Assembly (NCBI GenBank): GCA_021545665.1
Contig: JAJRTX010000308.1
Coordinates: 1 to 36,464 of the forward strand
Length of the DNA stretch: 36,464 nucleotides
Reading direction: 5' to 3'
Origin: Zetaproteobacteria bacterium
GTDB lineage: Bacteria > Pseudomonadota > Zetaproteobacteria > Mariprofundales > Mariprofundaceae
Part shown: piece by piece, positions 1-8,505 of the stretch
How positions within the stretch are numbered: the first letter of the stretch is position 1
How the letters are laid out: each line of letters begins with the position of its first letter
Notes under the pieces: model-generated
Seen by the model: only the letters and a program-made list of their open reading frames with translations
The model's database searches: none
What the model was told of the DNA's origin: nothing
Program-made: the position numbers and the translations under genes

Positions 1-14
1 CTGGTAGGTTCTCA

Positions 15-37
15 AAAGCCGACTGGAAGTCGGCTTT
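15..37. repeat. Perfect 10-bp stem hairpin
   Basis: AAAGCCGACT (15-24) is exactly complementary to AGTCGGCTTT (28-37) with a 3-nt loop. It is followed by an AT-rich stretch but no real T-run. It could be a terminator of a gene lying to the left of the window or a REP-like unit. The GCCGACT core recurs in the last hairpin of the window (36432-36449). Confidence 0.6.
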
Positions 38-77
38 ATTTAAGGAGACGTTCTCCGCACGCACTTTTATTTTTGAT

Positions 78-100
78 CCCCCCACATGGAATGTAGGGGT
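78..100. repeat. Imperfect hairpin in IS remnant
   Basis: C-rich CCCC-ACAT (about 80-87) pairs with ATGT-A-GGGG (91-99) around a GGA loop, with one bulged base; TTTT follows at 100-103. It may be a small terminator or simply degenerate IS sequence. Confidence 0.35.
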
Positions 101-371
101 TTTAACCGGGACTGGCCTTTGGTCAGTCATAGGACAATAAAGAGCTTCATCGGAACCAGTATAAATGCGGTGATCACTCAGACCATGGTGGCACTATGCG
201 TTTACCTTATTATTGAAGTGAATGAAATTTACGTTTTAACTCAAGCAAAGCCCAATGCAGATCATTCGTCTACTTCAGATAAATTTGTTTGTTGATCAGA
301 ACTTGATGGCGTTATTCAAATCGCTAAAACCAGGATTGATAGATGCCGATCAATTGAGTCTGGCACTATGA
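86..371 (+). pseudogene. IS4-type transposase C-terminal remnant, frameshifted
   Basis: No intact gene is present. In the frame starting at 86 the translation around 143-230 reads IKSFIGTSINAVITQ and then VALCVYLII, the pattern I associate with the C-terminal part of IS4/DDE_Tnp_1 transposases (IK-x-F-x-GTS-x-NAV-x-TQ, then a hydrophobic VALCxYLL strand). In another frame, from about 247 to the TGA at 369-371, it reads MQIIRLLQINLFVDQNLM and then ALFK, which fits the last helix of the same family (LQ-x-NLFE-x-x-x-LxELF). The two halves are in different frames, so at least one frameshift separates them, and the catalytic DDE core is absent. This is a decayed 3' end of an insertion sequence next to the cytochrome locus. 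Family assignment rests on recalled motif patterns. Confidence 0.6.
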
Positions 372-407
372 ATAATAATAAGTGGGACAGCAGTGACCTG
401 AATCCCA

Positions 408-435
408 TTGATCTTAGACCAGAAACAACTATAAT
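408..435 (+). promoter_or_regulatory. Sigma70-type promoter for cytochrome operon
   Basis: A perfect TATAAT -10 hexamer lies at 430-435, with TTGATC (4 of 6 matches to TTGACA) at 408-413 and a 16-nt spacer. The predicted transcription start near 442 leaves a short leader with an AAGGAG ribosome binding site at 451-456 before the ATG at 466. It sits only about 35 bp after the transposase remnant. Confidence 0.6.
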
Positions 436-465
436 GCCTCTGACCTTCTAAAGGAGTAGCAAGCA

Positions 466-1212
466 ATGGCTAAATGCAGACGATTTTCTGACGCTTCTGT
501 CAGTGAAAAAATGCTGGATACTATATTTTTGATTACCATTGGCGTGGGCTATCTATTTGCTCTGGCACATACATTCTACTCACATTCCGGGCGTGACGGG
601 GAACCAGGATTATCAGTAGAGGATATAAAAATCGCCTATTACGGCAAAAGCCAGGTCACCAGGCTTGGTGCCGCTCTGGATGGGGGTATGGCTGACAATC
701 TGGAATACCCACTACAAAAACAGATTATCTTTGACTGGATTGAAAAAGGTGCGGATGAAGATCAGTTTCATGCCAAGATCGCTCCAATTTTGAATGATAA
801 TTGTATTGCCTGCCATTCTGTCGAGGCTGATATGGGACTACCGCCATTAACCTCATATAATGAGGTCATGAAACTAACCCATGTAGATACAGGAATGTCG
901 ATTAAAAGCCTTGTTCGCGTCTCACACATTCATATGTTTGGCATTGCCTTCATCTTGTTTTTTGTAGGGCGTATCTTTGTTCTGTGTGAAATATCCGTCG
1001 TATTCAAACGGACTATGGTGATCATTCCATTTCTGGCGATTCTACTTGATATTCTTTCATGGTACCTGACAAAATTGATTCCCGGTTTTGCCATTATGGT
1101 TATATTATCTGGTGGACTAATGGGAATATCACTTTGTGCTCAGATACTGATATCAATGTACCAGATGTGGTTTTATACACCCAAGCGCAAACGCAAACAT
1201 TTTGAAATGTAA
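466..1212 (+). CDS. Membrane-anchored monoheme c-type cytochrome protein
   Basis: A 248-residue protein with one N-terminal membrane segment (about 17-36), a roughly 115-residue soluble part carrying one heme c motif (C113-I-A-C-H117), and three further hydrophobic segments (about 154-175, 184-203, 207-232) ending in a basic tail. The heme domain resembles the short cytochrome domains found fused to membrane proteins (PF07635-like); this is from pattern, not a search. HIH at 154-156, at the start of the second membrane segment, could bind a metal or heme. The AAGGAG site 9 nt upstream fixes the ATG. It leads a cluster with a broken cytochrome c, a triheme cytochrome and hemN. A role in respiratory electron transfer at the cytoplasmic membrane is likely; its partner is unknown. 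Confidence 0.75.
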   Translation: MAKCRRFSDASVSEKMLDTIFLITIGVGYLFALAHTFYSHSGRDGEPGLSVEDIKIAYYGKSQVTRLGAALDGGMADNLEYPLQKQIIFDWIEKGADEDQFHAKIAPILNDNCIACHSVEADMGLPPLTSYNEVMKLTHVDTGMSIKSLVRVSHIHMFGIAFILFFVGRIFVLCEISVVFKRTMVIIPFLAILLDILSWYLTKLIPGFAIMVILSGGLMGISLCAQILISMYQMWFYTPKRKRKHFEM

Positions 1213-1321
1213 CAAGCCATGGGGTAAACTTTATTACCTGTGTGCAATCATTCCACTCGCAGGCAATCCACTCTGCGATTAATATCGCCAGGCAGCAGCA
1301 GGGTATAAAAGGGGAATTCAA

Positions 1322-1644
1322 ATGAAAAGAACAATCACTATGATAGTTGCTACCGCTTGTTTTTGTCTGAATATACAGTCCGCATGGGCCAACGCAGATA
1401 CGGAAAAACTGTTTAAAGAGATGTATTATTTGCTATAAAATAGACAAGAAAGGTATGGGGCCGACAGTGACAAAAATGACGCTGGATGCTACTGTACTCA
1501 AATTTGCAATTACTTATGGACGCGGCTCAATGCCTACATTCGAGAAAAAACTGAGTACTGAAAAAATGTGATGCCCTGGTCGCCTTCATTCAGAGCAAAC
1601 AACCAGCATCTACCCCTTGCGCTAAGAATACGAGTGGTAAATAG
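1322..1644 (+). pseudogene. Broken class I c-type cytochrome
   Basis: The reading begins with a normal export signal (MKRTITMIVATACFCL..., cleavage expected near SAWA-NAD) and runs to LFKE, where one extra base at about 1421 shifts the frame. The next frame reads C-I-I-C-Y, so the heme motif CxxCH also has His changed to Tyr (CAT to TAT at 1434-1436). It continues through KIDKKGMGPTVTKM and YGRGSMPTFEKK, typical of the distal Met-ligand loop of small class I cytochromes, to a TGA at 1569. A second shift restores DALVAFIQSKQ and a stop at 1642-1644. Joined together, the parts give a cytochrome of about 105 residues. Two frameshifts plus a lost heme ligand argue for decay in the genome rather than a single sequencing error. 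Confidence 0.85.
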
Positions 1645-1675
1645 TTGGCATATCGGCTTCAGGAGGAATGAGAGT

Positions 1676-2515
1676 ATGCAAATGAAATATTGGATTGGGC
1701 CCTTGCTTGCCATATTAATGCTGCCGTTCACTACATTGGCTGGTGAGCCAGATGTCTCAGATGATTTTATTGATGGCAAGCAACTTTATAATCAGTTTTG
1801 TACTAAATGCCATGCTGAAGATGGCACTGGCAGCAAATTCGGAAAGGAGCTTAAGCCATTCCCGGCCCGCAATCATAGAGCCATTGCACATCTGGTCGGG
1901 CGAGATGAACTGCGTCGGATTATCACTTACGGGGTAGTCGGAACCGGCATGACACCCAAAAAATATTCTCTGGACGGGCTGGAGATTGAGGCCGTTATTG
2001 ATTACATTAAAACATTTGAATACAAGCCAGATTTAAATAATGGCAAACAACGTTTTGCAGATATTTGCTCTAAATGCCATGGTATGGATGGCAGAGCCAA
2101 TACAGGTATGGGTGCCAAGGACCTCGTTTATACCAAACTGGATTTACAGGGTATCACACACACTATTCGCTATGGTCGTCCCGGTACCAAAATGAAAGGT
2201 AAACGCCACCAGATGAGCAACACAGATATTGCCGATGTTGCCAACTATGTTTACACCTTACGATATCTGTCCAATCCTGCCAATGGCAAGAAACTATATA
2301 AAGGTAACTGCATCAGTTGCCATGCAACACCTGCATCCATCAAACTACAAGGCAATGCAGCCAACAGGCCTTCTCTCGCTGATCTGGATGATCACCTGCT
2401 GGATTTGCGAATCCGCCATGGCCGTCATATCAGAAAAGCAGGCAAACATATTACCAAGCTTTCCGCCGATGATGTCCAGGATATCATGGCCTATATGAGG
2501 AAGAGCATTAAATAA
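1676..2515 (+). CDS. Triheme periplasmic cytochrome c
   Basis: A 279-residue protein with a signal peptide (hydrophobic core 6-20, cleavage near LAG-EPD) and three class I cytochrome modules, each of about 85 residues, with heme motifs CTKCH (42-46), CSKCH (131-135) and CISCH (212-216). Met-containing loops (GTGMTPKK, GTKMKGKR) follow the first and second motifs and could supply distal ligands. The frame is open back to 1568, but AGGAGG at 1661-1666 favours the ATG at 1676; the upstream part reads through the cytochrome pseudogene. The stop overlaps the hemN start by 1 nt, so the two are co-translated. Likely a periplasmic electron shuttle. Confidence 0.85.
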   Translation: MQMKYWIGPLLAILMLPFTTLAGEPDVSDDFIDGKQLYNQFCTKCHAEDGTGSKFGKELKPFPARNHRAIAHLVGRDELRRIITYGVVGTGMTPKKYSLDGLEIEAVIDYIKTFEYKPDLNNGKQRFADICSKCHGMDGRANTGMGAKDLVYTKLDLQGITHTIRYGRPGTKMKGKRHQMSNTDIADVANYVYTLRYLSNPANGKKLYKGNCISCHATPASIKLQGNAANRPSLADLDDHLLDLRIRHGRHIRKAGKHITKLSADDVQDIMAYMRKSIK

Positions 2516-3936
2516 TGACAGATTTGACAGCTAAAGGCGCCTCCCAACTGGGGGGCGCCGATCTTTTTGATCTGGAAATGATCAGGAAATATGACAAGGC
2601 AGGTCCGCGTTATACATCTTATCCCACTGCACCGATGTTTCATTCCGGAATAGGTGATGCAGATTACGTATCTACTCTGGCGCAGGTTGCGAAAAATGAA
2701 ACGCCACTTTCACTTTATATCCACATTCCTTTCTGCAATACCGTTTGCTATTACTGCGGTTGCAATAAGATTGTCACCAAACAATATGATCGTGCTGCCC
2801 CCTATCTGGAACTGCTGCTCAAGGAAATCGATTTGGTTGCCGATGCCATGGGTGGCTGCAACAGGCCTGTAACCCAGCTGCATTTTGGTGGCGGCACGCC
2901 TACTTTCATGAGCAACGACCAGATGCGCATCTTGATGGCTAAATTCAGGGAGCGCTTTAACTTCGTAACTAAAGATGAAGGTGAATTCAGTATTGAAATC
3001 GATCCTCGTGAATGCGATAAGGATACTGTGCGCGTTCTGCAGGAGATCGGTCTGAACCGTATGAGTATGGGTGTGCAGGATTTTGATCCGATCGTGCAGA
3101 AAGCTGTCAATCGCATCCAGAGCAAGGAAGAAACTATGCGTGTTCTGCTGGAAGCACGCCAACATGGGTTTGAATCCATGAATATCGACTTGATGTATGG
3201 CCTCCCACATCAGACGGTGGAAACCTTTGATCGCACACTCGATACTATTATCGATTTCAGCCCGGATCGCATTGCCCTGTTCAATTATGCCCACCTGCCC
3301 CATATGTTCATGCCACAACGCCGCATTGATGAAGCATCCATTCCAACACCGCAGGAAAAGCTCAACATCCTCGAACACAGCATCAACAAACTGCTGAAAG
3401 CCGGTTATGTGTTTATTGGTATGGATCATTTTGCCAAACCAGATGATGAGCTCACTATCGCCCAGCAGGAAGGTAAACTGTATCGGAATTTTCAGGGATA
3501 CAGCACCCAGGCCGATTGTGATCTGATTGGTTTCGGGGTGACTTCTATCGGTTATGTCGGTGGTGGTTTCTTCCAGAATCGCAGGGAAATGGAAGCTTAC
3601 ACCCAGTCGATTGAAAGTGGTGAGTTTCCGGTATTCCGGGGTTATGTGTTATCGGATGAAGACCATCTCAGACGTCAGGTAATTATGCGCCTGATGTGTG
3701 ATTTTGCACTGGATTACACTATGTTTGAAACTAAATTCGATATTGACTTCAAGGAGCATTTCGCAAATGGCCTGGCAGACCTGAAAGAAATGAGTGAAGA
3801 CAATCTGGTTGAGTTACGTGAAGACGGTTTAACCGTGCTGCCAGCTGGACGCCTGCTGATTCGAAATGTTGCCATGACCTTCGATGAATACCTGCAAAAG
3901 AAAAAAGAAGGAACCAACTTCTCAAAAGTCATTTAA
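2515..3936 (+). CDS. hemN: Oxygen-independent coproporphyrinogen III oxidase
   Basis: A radical-SAM enzyme that oxidatively decarboxylates coproporphyrinogen III to protoporphyrinogen IX in the cytoplasm without O2. The 473 residues are close to the usual length of about 460. The family opening GPRYTSYPTAP is at 30-40, and the iron-sulfur cluster and substrate motif C74-x3-C78-x2-C81-x-C83 lies in HIPFCNTVCYYCGC. HFGGGTPTFM follows. The start overlaps the cytochrome stop (TAATG). Placement behind cytochrome genes suggests heme supply is matched to cytochrome production, as expected for microaerobic or anaerobic growth. Confidence 0.95.
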   Translation: MTDLTAKGASQLGGADLFDLEMIRKYDKAGPRYTSYPTAPMFHSGIGDADYVSTLAQVAKNETPLSLYIHIPFCNTVCYYCGCNKIVTKQYDRAAPYLELLLKEIDLVADAMGGCNRPVTQLHFGGGTPTFMSNDQMRILMAKFRERFNFVTKDEGEFSIEIDPRECDKDTVRVLQEIGLNRMSMGVQDFDPIVQKAVNRIQSKEETMRVLLEARQHGFESMNIDLMYGLPHQTVETFDRTLDTIIDFSPDRIALFNYAHLPHMFMPQRRIDEASIPTPQEKLNILEHSINKLLKAGYVFIGMDHFAKPDDELTIAQQEGKLYRNFQGYSTQADCDLIGFGVTSIGYVGGGFFQNRREMEAYTQSIESGEFPVFRGYVLSDEDHLRRQVIMRLMCDFALDYTMFETKFDIDFKEHFANGLADLKEMSEDNLVELREDGLTVLPAGRLLIRNVAMTFDEYLQKKKEGTNFSKVI

Positions 3937-4196
3937 CCTGGCGGCAGAAGTGCAAGACAGGGGCCGACCCTAACGTGTTAATCACAGCGAGCTTCACCGG
4001 AATCCGGCCGTCGATTACAAAAAAACAGCTGTTAAACGCAATGCGCCACACTGGATCAAAGCGCTGAGAAAATCGGCTACATACCTCGACTGGCCTGAGC
4101 TATATTACATAGCCCAGCCTGTGTAGCAGCTTTTAATGGTTGAGGAATGAACACATCATAAATCAGGATCATTTCTATATCAAGTCTGACAGGCTC
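3937..4196. other. Intergenic region between convergent genes, no gene seen
   Basis: 260 bp between the hemN stop and the holB stop. I see no convincing ORF, RNA gene or strong terminator. It starts with GACAGGGGCCGACCCT (3955-3970), a type of phrase often left by repeats or transposon ends, but no second copy is present in the window. Confidence 0.5.
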
Positions 4197-5129
4197 TCAG
4201 GCAATGGCTCGAAGTACACTGCGTAGCTGTAAGAGATAAGCCAACAGTGAAGGTGCCGGGCGCAGGCTCTGGCGCATAACTTCGCCGGGCCAGCGGGCAC
4301 AGGCCGATACTGCCGCATATAGTTTTTCCTGCAGTTCAAATGATTCCTGTGAACATGGGCGCGCTAAAGCCGGGAACACAGCACGCAGCAGTACGAGAGC
4401 GATCAGATTATGGGGAATCAGTTTCACATGTTTCTGAAGCCAGCCTTCTATTGCCCCAATATCAGCCTCAGCCATATTACCAACCAGATTACGCCATGCC
4501 GCCAGCGAATCAGACATACTTTTATCCTGCATACATTCAACTGCGCCGGGGCAACCATCAGCCAATTCAATTGCCATGTTCAGGTGTTGATCAGGTACGG
4601 ATAATCGCTGTAATACAGTCCGAACATCAGCCTCCTGCAAGGGTGCGCAATGTTGTAGCATACAACGGGAACGAACCGTAGCTGGCAATCTCATCATATC
4701 AGCACAAACAATCAGCAACAAACTCCCCGGAGAAGGCTCTTCCAGCCCTTTAAGCAAGGCATTAGCCGCCTGACCGTTCATACGCTCGGCATCATCAAAA
4801 ATGACTACACGCCGCTGGCTTTCAGCACCGCTCAGAGAAAGAAAATCCAGCACCTCTCGCACCTGCTCAACATTCAGGTCACGTTTTCCTTCAATCAGAC
4901 CAAGGCGAAATACATCAGGATGTGAACCGGCAGCCAGCATGTGGCAACCATGACATTCACTGCAGGCTGTATGCGATTCACATACCAGATGCGCTGCCAG
5001 TTTTTCAGCCAGAACAGACTTTCCAATCCCCTTCATGCCATGCAGAAGCCATGCATGATGCAGACTGCCCTTCTGCATAGCCTCGGAAAATCGCTGCTCA
5101 ACAGCCTGGTGACCAAAAAGCTGAATCAT
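4197..5129 (-). CDS. holB: DNA polymerase III subunit delta'
   Basis: A clamp-loader subunit of the replicative polymerase (310 residues). The P-loop-like GMKGIGKS is at 31-38, and a four-cysteine zinc site (C50, C56, C59, C62) sits where DnaX/HolB proteins carry it. The sensor-1 region appears as ALLKGLEEPSPGSLLLIV and is followed by RLPATVRSRC, the SRC motif used in the clamp loader. Its start overlaps the end of tmk by 4 nt (ATGA-type), the usual tmk-holB arrangement. It is the last gene of the minus-strand group that begins at pabC. Confidence 0.93.
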   Translation of the reverse strand: MIQLFGHQAVEQRFSEAMQKGSLHHAWLLHGMKGIGKSVLAEKLAAHLVCESHTACSECHGCHMLAAGSHPDVFRLGLIEGKRDLNVEQVREVLDFLSLSGAESQRRVVIFDDAERMNGQAANALLKGLEEPSPGSLLLIVCADMMRLPATVRSRCMLQHCAPLQEADVRTVLQRLSVPDQHLNMAIELADGCPGAVECMQDKSMSDSLAAWRNLVGNMAEADIGAIEGWLQKHVKLIPHNLIALVLLRAVFPALARPCSQESFELQEKLYAAVSACARWPGEVMRQSLRPAPSLLAYLLQLRSVLRAIA

Positions 5130-5770
5130 GCGGTTAAGTCCTTAAAATGATGGGTAAGAATAGCCTTCACCTGTTTCTCAATATCATCCATGCCCAGCCC
5201 CGCATCTATGCGACTGATCCGTTTAGATTCATTATTATACTGCTCAGAAAATGCGACAGCCACACGTTGATGAAAAGAAACAGCTTCATCATCGAGTCGT
5301 GTACTCTTCTCACCACTCTCAACGCGCTTTTGCATGCGTTTCATCGTCTCCGAAACCGGCACATCAAACCACAACGTCAATGCAGGGGAAACCGCACATT
5401 CAGCAAAAGCCAGCATTTCTTTGAGATTAACCGCACTCTCTCCCAGTTTTCGCGCTGCCAACTGGTAAGCCAGTGTCGAGTCAGAATAACGATCACACAA
5501 CACCCATGCACCCCGTTCCAGTGCAGGGCAGATCAACTGTTGAACATGTTGTGCCCGATCAGCAAGAAACAATAGCAACTCAGCCTCTGGAACAGGCACA
5601 AATTCACCTGCCAGTAACAAATGCCTGATTTCAGCACCCAGAGGCGTATCACCGGGTTCAAATGTGGTAACGACATCCTGTCCCTGTACCAATAGCCAGT
5701 CAGCAATGCGCCTGAGTTGCGTACTCTTTCCACAACCATCCACACCTTCAAAACTAATTAATCTGTTCAC
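5126..5770 (-). CDS. tmk: Thymidylate kinase (dTMP kinase)
   Basis: Phosphorylates dTMP to dTDP for DNA synthesis. The 214-residue length is typical. The P-loop FEGVDGCGKST lies at 7-17, the thymidine-binding CDRYSDSTLAYQ segment is in mid-protein, and a basic LID segment follows with KRMQKRVESGEKSTRLD. Position 13 is Cys where most enzymes have Ala or Ser. It is translationally coupled to holB through a 4-nt overlap. Confidence 0.95.
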   Translation of the reverse strand: MNRLISFEGVDGCGKSTQLRRIADWLLVQGQDVVTTFEPGDTPLGAEIRHLLLAGEFVPVPEAELLLFLADRAQHVQQLICPALERGAWVLCDRYSDSTLAYQLAARKLGESAVNLKEMLAFAECAVSPALTLWFDVPVSETMKRMQKRVESGEKSTRLDDEAVSFHQRVAVAFSEQYNNESKRISRIDAGLGMDDIEKQVKAILTHHFKDLTA

Positions 5771-5822
5771 GTATTGAGTTCCTTAATATGCGAGTGACTA
5801 TCGCATACAGTACAGACTCCGC

Positions 5823-6311
5823 TTAATAATCATCCAGGCGATTAAATTCGGCATCTGCAATCCATAAATCAGGCTGCGCAACAAAATCGGCTATATTCCC
5901 CATCAGAATCATATGTTTTTTCTCTTCATTCGCTAATTTCAGGAATATTGCTTTCTCAGATTCTTTTTCGGCCTGTTCGCTCTTTTCCATATAAAACTGA
6001 TAACTTTTTTCTTCATGTTCCTGAGCTTTGCGGTATAAATTAATCTGTTCAGTGTCGGAACCGGTATTAATATTCTTTTCCTGTATCTCGGTAAAAATAT
6101 TTTTCACATCCTGCAAGGAGTCTGTAGATGCCATGTCAAAATCCAGATCATTTTTACTCATCCGTTTGAGAATTTCAAAATGTTTTGCCTCCTCATCTGC
6201 AAGCATCGTTAAAATATTCCGGATTCCTTCACTTTCCGCCTTTTCAGCAAGGCCTCTATAAAAGATTTCGCCATCAACTTCCATTTTCATAGCATATTTA
6301 TAAATATTCAT
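5823..6311 (-). CDS. Ferritin-like (rubrerythrin-type) diiron protein
   Basis: A 162-residue four-helix protein with two copies of the diiron ligand pattern: E11/E15 with DEEAKH (39-44) in the first half, and a glutamate helix with NEEKKH in the second half. There is no C-terminal rubredoxin domain with its CxxC pairs, so it is the erythrin-only type. Members of this family reduce peroxide or store and oxidise iron. The frame extends 5 codons further to a GTG, but AAAGGA, placed 7 nt before the ATG at 6311, lies inside that extension and decides for 6311. It sits between the DUF4911-like gene and tmk, 52 bp from tmk. Confidence 0.85.
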   Translation of the reverse strand: MNIYKYAMKMEVDGEIFYRGLAEKAESEGIRNILTMLADEEAKHFEILKRMSKNDLDFDMASTDSLQDVKNIFTEIQEKNINTGSDTEQINLYRKAQEHEEKSYQFYMEKSEQAEKESEKAIFLKLANEEKKHMILMGNIADFVAQPDLWIADAEFNRLDDY

Positions 6312-6459
6312 ATTATATCCTTTCACATACTCAGGTTTTGGTAGAAACTGGACAAATACCAGCCTCAGCTTTATCTACACTCACTTATGCCGGTATTATA
6401 ACCTCAATCATTGCTTTCGTCGTGCGAATTTTCACAAATAATCCTGCCCGAGGAACAAA

Positions 6460-6705
6460 CTACTTATGCTCAATCCAAAACTTTTCACCAAGAACATGAA
6501 GTTCCAGACTCTGTGGCAAACTGGCTAACCAACTATACAACAATTCTTTCTGTGACGGACTGGTCCACAGCTGTTGCCTGCTTGTATCCGAATCAAAACT
6601 GCGCACTGTCGCCAGACCATCTTCACCCAGCAATATAGACTGCAACAACATTTGCTGTCTTACAGGGATAGCCACCTCAACAATCAATGTCTGTTCAGCG
6701 TACAC
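6460..6705 (-). CDS. DUF4911-like small protein
   Basis: An 81-residue cytoplasmic protein that I read as DUF4911-like, by the pattern VEVAIPVRQQMLLQSILLGE, then GLATVRSFD near residue 35 and a Leu-rich C-terminal helix. The function is unknown. The GTG at 6705 is chosen because AGGAAGG lies a few bases upstream; a TTG at 6723 in the same frame has no good site. It overlaps the mltG stop by 11 nt, so it is coupled to mltG. Confidence 0.65.
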   Translation of the reverse strand: MYAEQTLIVEVAIPVRQQMLLQSILLGEDGLATVRSFDSDTSRQQLWTSPSQKELLYSWLASLPQSLELHVLGEKFWIEHK

Positions 6706-7684
6706 GGGCTGCCTTCCTTTCAATTTTTATCCAGCGATTCACATTGGCCTGATGCTCAGCCAGTGTACTGGCAAAAGCATGTCCGCCACTGCCGTCAGCG
6801 ACAAAATACAAATAATCGACATCGGCGGGTGCAGCAGCAGCACGCAATGATGCCGCTCCGGCACTGGTAATGGGTGTAGGTGGCAAGCCCTTCCTTGTGT
6901 AGGTATTCCACGGCGTATCTGCTGCCAGATCCCGTTTGTGGATATTACCTGAAAAACTGCCCTTGCTTCGCCAGATGCCATAAATTACGGTCGGATCCAT
7001 TTGTAATGGCATACCCTTTCTTAACCTGTTGTGAATTGCCGCCGACACCAGCGGGCGCTCCTGATCCAGTGCTGTTTCTTTTTCAATAATTGAGGCCACG
7101 ATACGCAAGCGATCCTGCATTTCCGGTTCGGGACTCAGTTGAGATAAAATTTCCTGCTGCGCCCTGATCATGGTTTTGATGATCTTGGCAGGCTGAATCG
7201 GCTTGCTGTACTGATAGGTTTCAGGCAATAAACGGCCTTCTTTCTCTCCCTGTAATTGCTTCTCCAATTCCTTCTGCCAATCACTAAGACTGGTGTCGGT
7301 CTTTTCTGCCAGCAATTTTAACATCTCATCAGTGCGCAAGCCTTCGGGCACTGTAACCTGAAAACGCATCACATCACCTTGTTGCAGCCGTGATAAAATC
7401 TGTTCCATACTGGCTGGCTGGGAAAAATGATAATATCCACTGCGCAAACTGCTGCCAGCATCCCGCATGCGCACAATCAACCGAAAAACAAGCTCCGAAG
7501 TAATCACCTGCTGTTGATATAACAGTCGGGCTATTTTTACTGAAGATGCACCTTTTGGCACCACCAATTCAACTTTTCCGGATGGTGCATGTGCAACAGT
7601 GACCTGCTTGTATACCCAGACTGCCACCCCGGCCAGCACTACTATTGAAACAATGATCAGAACAGCAATCAGTTTTTTTATCAC
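6695..7684 (-). CDS. mltG: Endolytic murein transglycosylase MltG
   Basis: Cleaves nascent glycan strands at the inner membrane and so sets peptidoglycan chain length (YceG family). The 329 residues include an N-terminal membrane anchor (5-25), a LysM-like region (about 40-90) and the catalytic domain with the conserved Glu in ASIIEKET (E201). The family signatures PLQMDPTVIYG, PWNTYTRKGLPPTPI and LYFVADGSGGH follow. The start shares one base with the pabC stop. The pabC-mltG-tmk-holB order is common in Proteobacteria; here two small genes separate mltG from tmk. Confidence 0.95.
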   Translation of the reverse strand: MIKKLIAVLIIVSIVVLAGVAVWVYKQVTVAHAPSGKVELVVPKGASSVKIARLLYQQQVITSELVFRLIVRMRDAGSSLRSGYYHFSQPASMEQILSRLQQGDVMRFQVTVPEGLRTDEMLKLLAEKTDTSLSDWQKELEKQLQGEKEGRLLPETYQYSKPIQPAKIIKTMIRAQQEILSQLSPEPEMQDRLRIVASIIEKETALDQERPLVSAAIHNRLRKGMPLQMDPTVIYGIWRSKGSFSGNIHKRDLAADTPWNTYTRKGLPPTPITSAGAASLRAAAAPADVDYLYFVADGSGGHAFASTLAEHQANVNRWIKIERKAARVR

Positions 7685-8505
7685 TAAATGATTACCCCCG
7701 GTTTATTGGTCAGAGCATCTACCAGATCCTCAAACGCAGGATGTATAATATCATAGTTTAGCTCGCCGGCATCCGCTCTCGAAACAGCAATCACCTGTCG
7801 CAGGAAAAAACCGCAATTTGTCAATGTCACTGCTTCGCAATCCTCCAGGTAACTCGTAGAACAATCCGTTTCTTTTAACAGACCTGTTTCAAGCAGATAT
7901 GCACGCACAATTCCCGGCAATACGCCCGGTCCGATTACGGGGGTGTACCAGTGATTTTGTCGATAGATGAGCACATTAGCCGTTGCCGCTCCCAGCAAAT
8001 ATCCGTTATGCGCGAATAAAATATTCGAATCTGCACATCCTTTCAGGGCGCGCAGTGTATCTGAATAATCGGCAGTAAATTTGGCCAGACGCATTTTTGG
8101 CGGAAACGGCCATTGTTTTAGTACCAGATGAACCAGATCAGGAACTGGCTGATAAGCCTTGGCCTGCACATATGCTCTGGGAACCCACCTGTCAGCAAAC
8201 AATCCCCACTTGGCTTCCCCACCTGATACTGAAAGCCTGACCAGAACATCCGATCCGTGCCTGACTGCCGCACTCAGACATGCAGTATGCAGCCCCTCAA
8301 TTTCCTTTGCAGCAAGCAATATTCCAAATTCATCCAGCCCACTTTGCAATCGCTCCATATGCGCCGACCAGCAGAATATTTCGCCGTGAATAACCCGGAA
8401 TGTCTCAAAACAAGACTCCGCATAAGCCAGTCCCCTGTCCATTTGGGAAGATAAAATTATCTTCAAACTCGAATCGTTGCCATCTTCGTGGTAGAAGCCA
8501 TCCAT
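7684..8505 (-). CDS. pabC: Aminodeoxychorismate lyase (class IV aminotransferase)
   Basis: Converts 4-amino-4-deoxychorismate to p-aminobenzoate and pyruvate for folate synthesis. The 273 residues have a class IV PLP fold: DRGLAYAESCFETFRV (23-38), the PLP Lys probably K142 in RLAKFTADYSDTL, and the PLP-phosphate region ATANVLIY. Branched-chain aminotransferase-like relatives exist, but the mltG neighbour favours PabC. The ATG at 8505 overlaps the ilvA start by 2 nt on the other strand; a TTG at 8466 is an alternative start that would remove about 13 residues not needed by the fold. Confidence 0.85.
   Translation of the reverse strand: MDGFYHEDGNDSSLKIILSSQMDRGLAYAESCFETFRVIHGEIFCWSAHMERLQSGLDEFGILLAAKEIEGLHTACLSAAVRHGSDVLVRLSVSGGEAKWGLFADRWVPRAYVQAKAYQPVPDLVHLVLKQWPFPPKMRLAKFTADYSDTLRALKGCADSNILFAHNGYLLGAATANVLIYRQNHWYTPVIGPGVLPGIVRAYLLETGLLKETDCSTSYLEDCEAVTLTNCGFFLRQVIAVSRADAGELNYDIIHPAFEDLVDALTNKPGVII

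Noticed and set aside
340..357. FNR-like site TTGAT ... ATCAA upstream of the cytochrome operon
   Set aside because: The half-sites are 8 nt apart instead of 4, and they fall inside the transposase remnant.
1568..1675. N-terminal extension of the triheme cytochrome
   Set aside because: It reads an alternative frame of the cytochrome pseudogene, and an AGGAGG plus signal peptide define the start at 1676.
2710..3429. 239-codon open frame antisense to hemN
   Set aside because: It is the mirror of hemN coding bias, its translation has no recognisable domain, and hemN is unambiguous.
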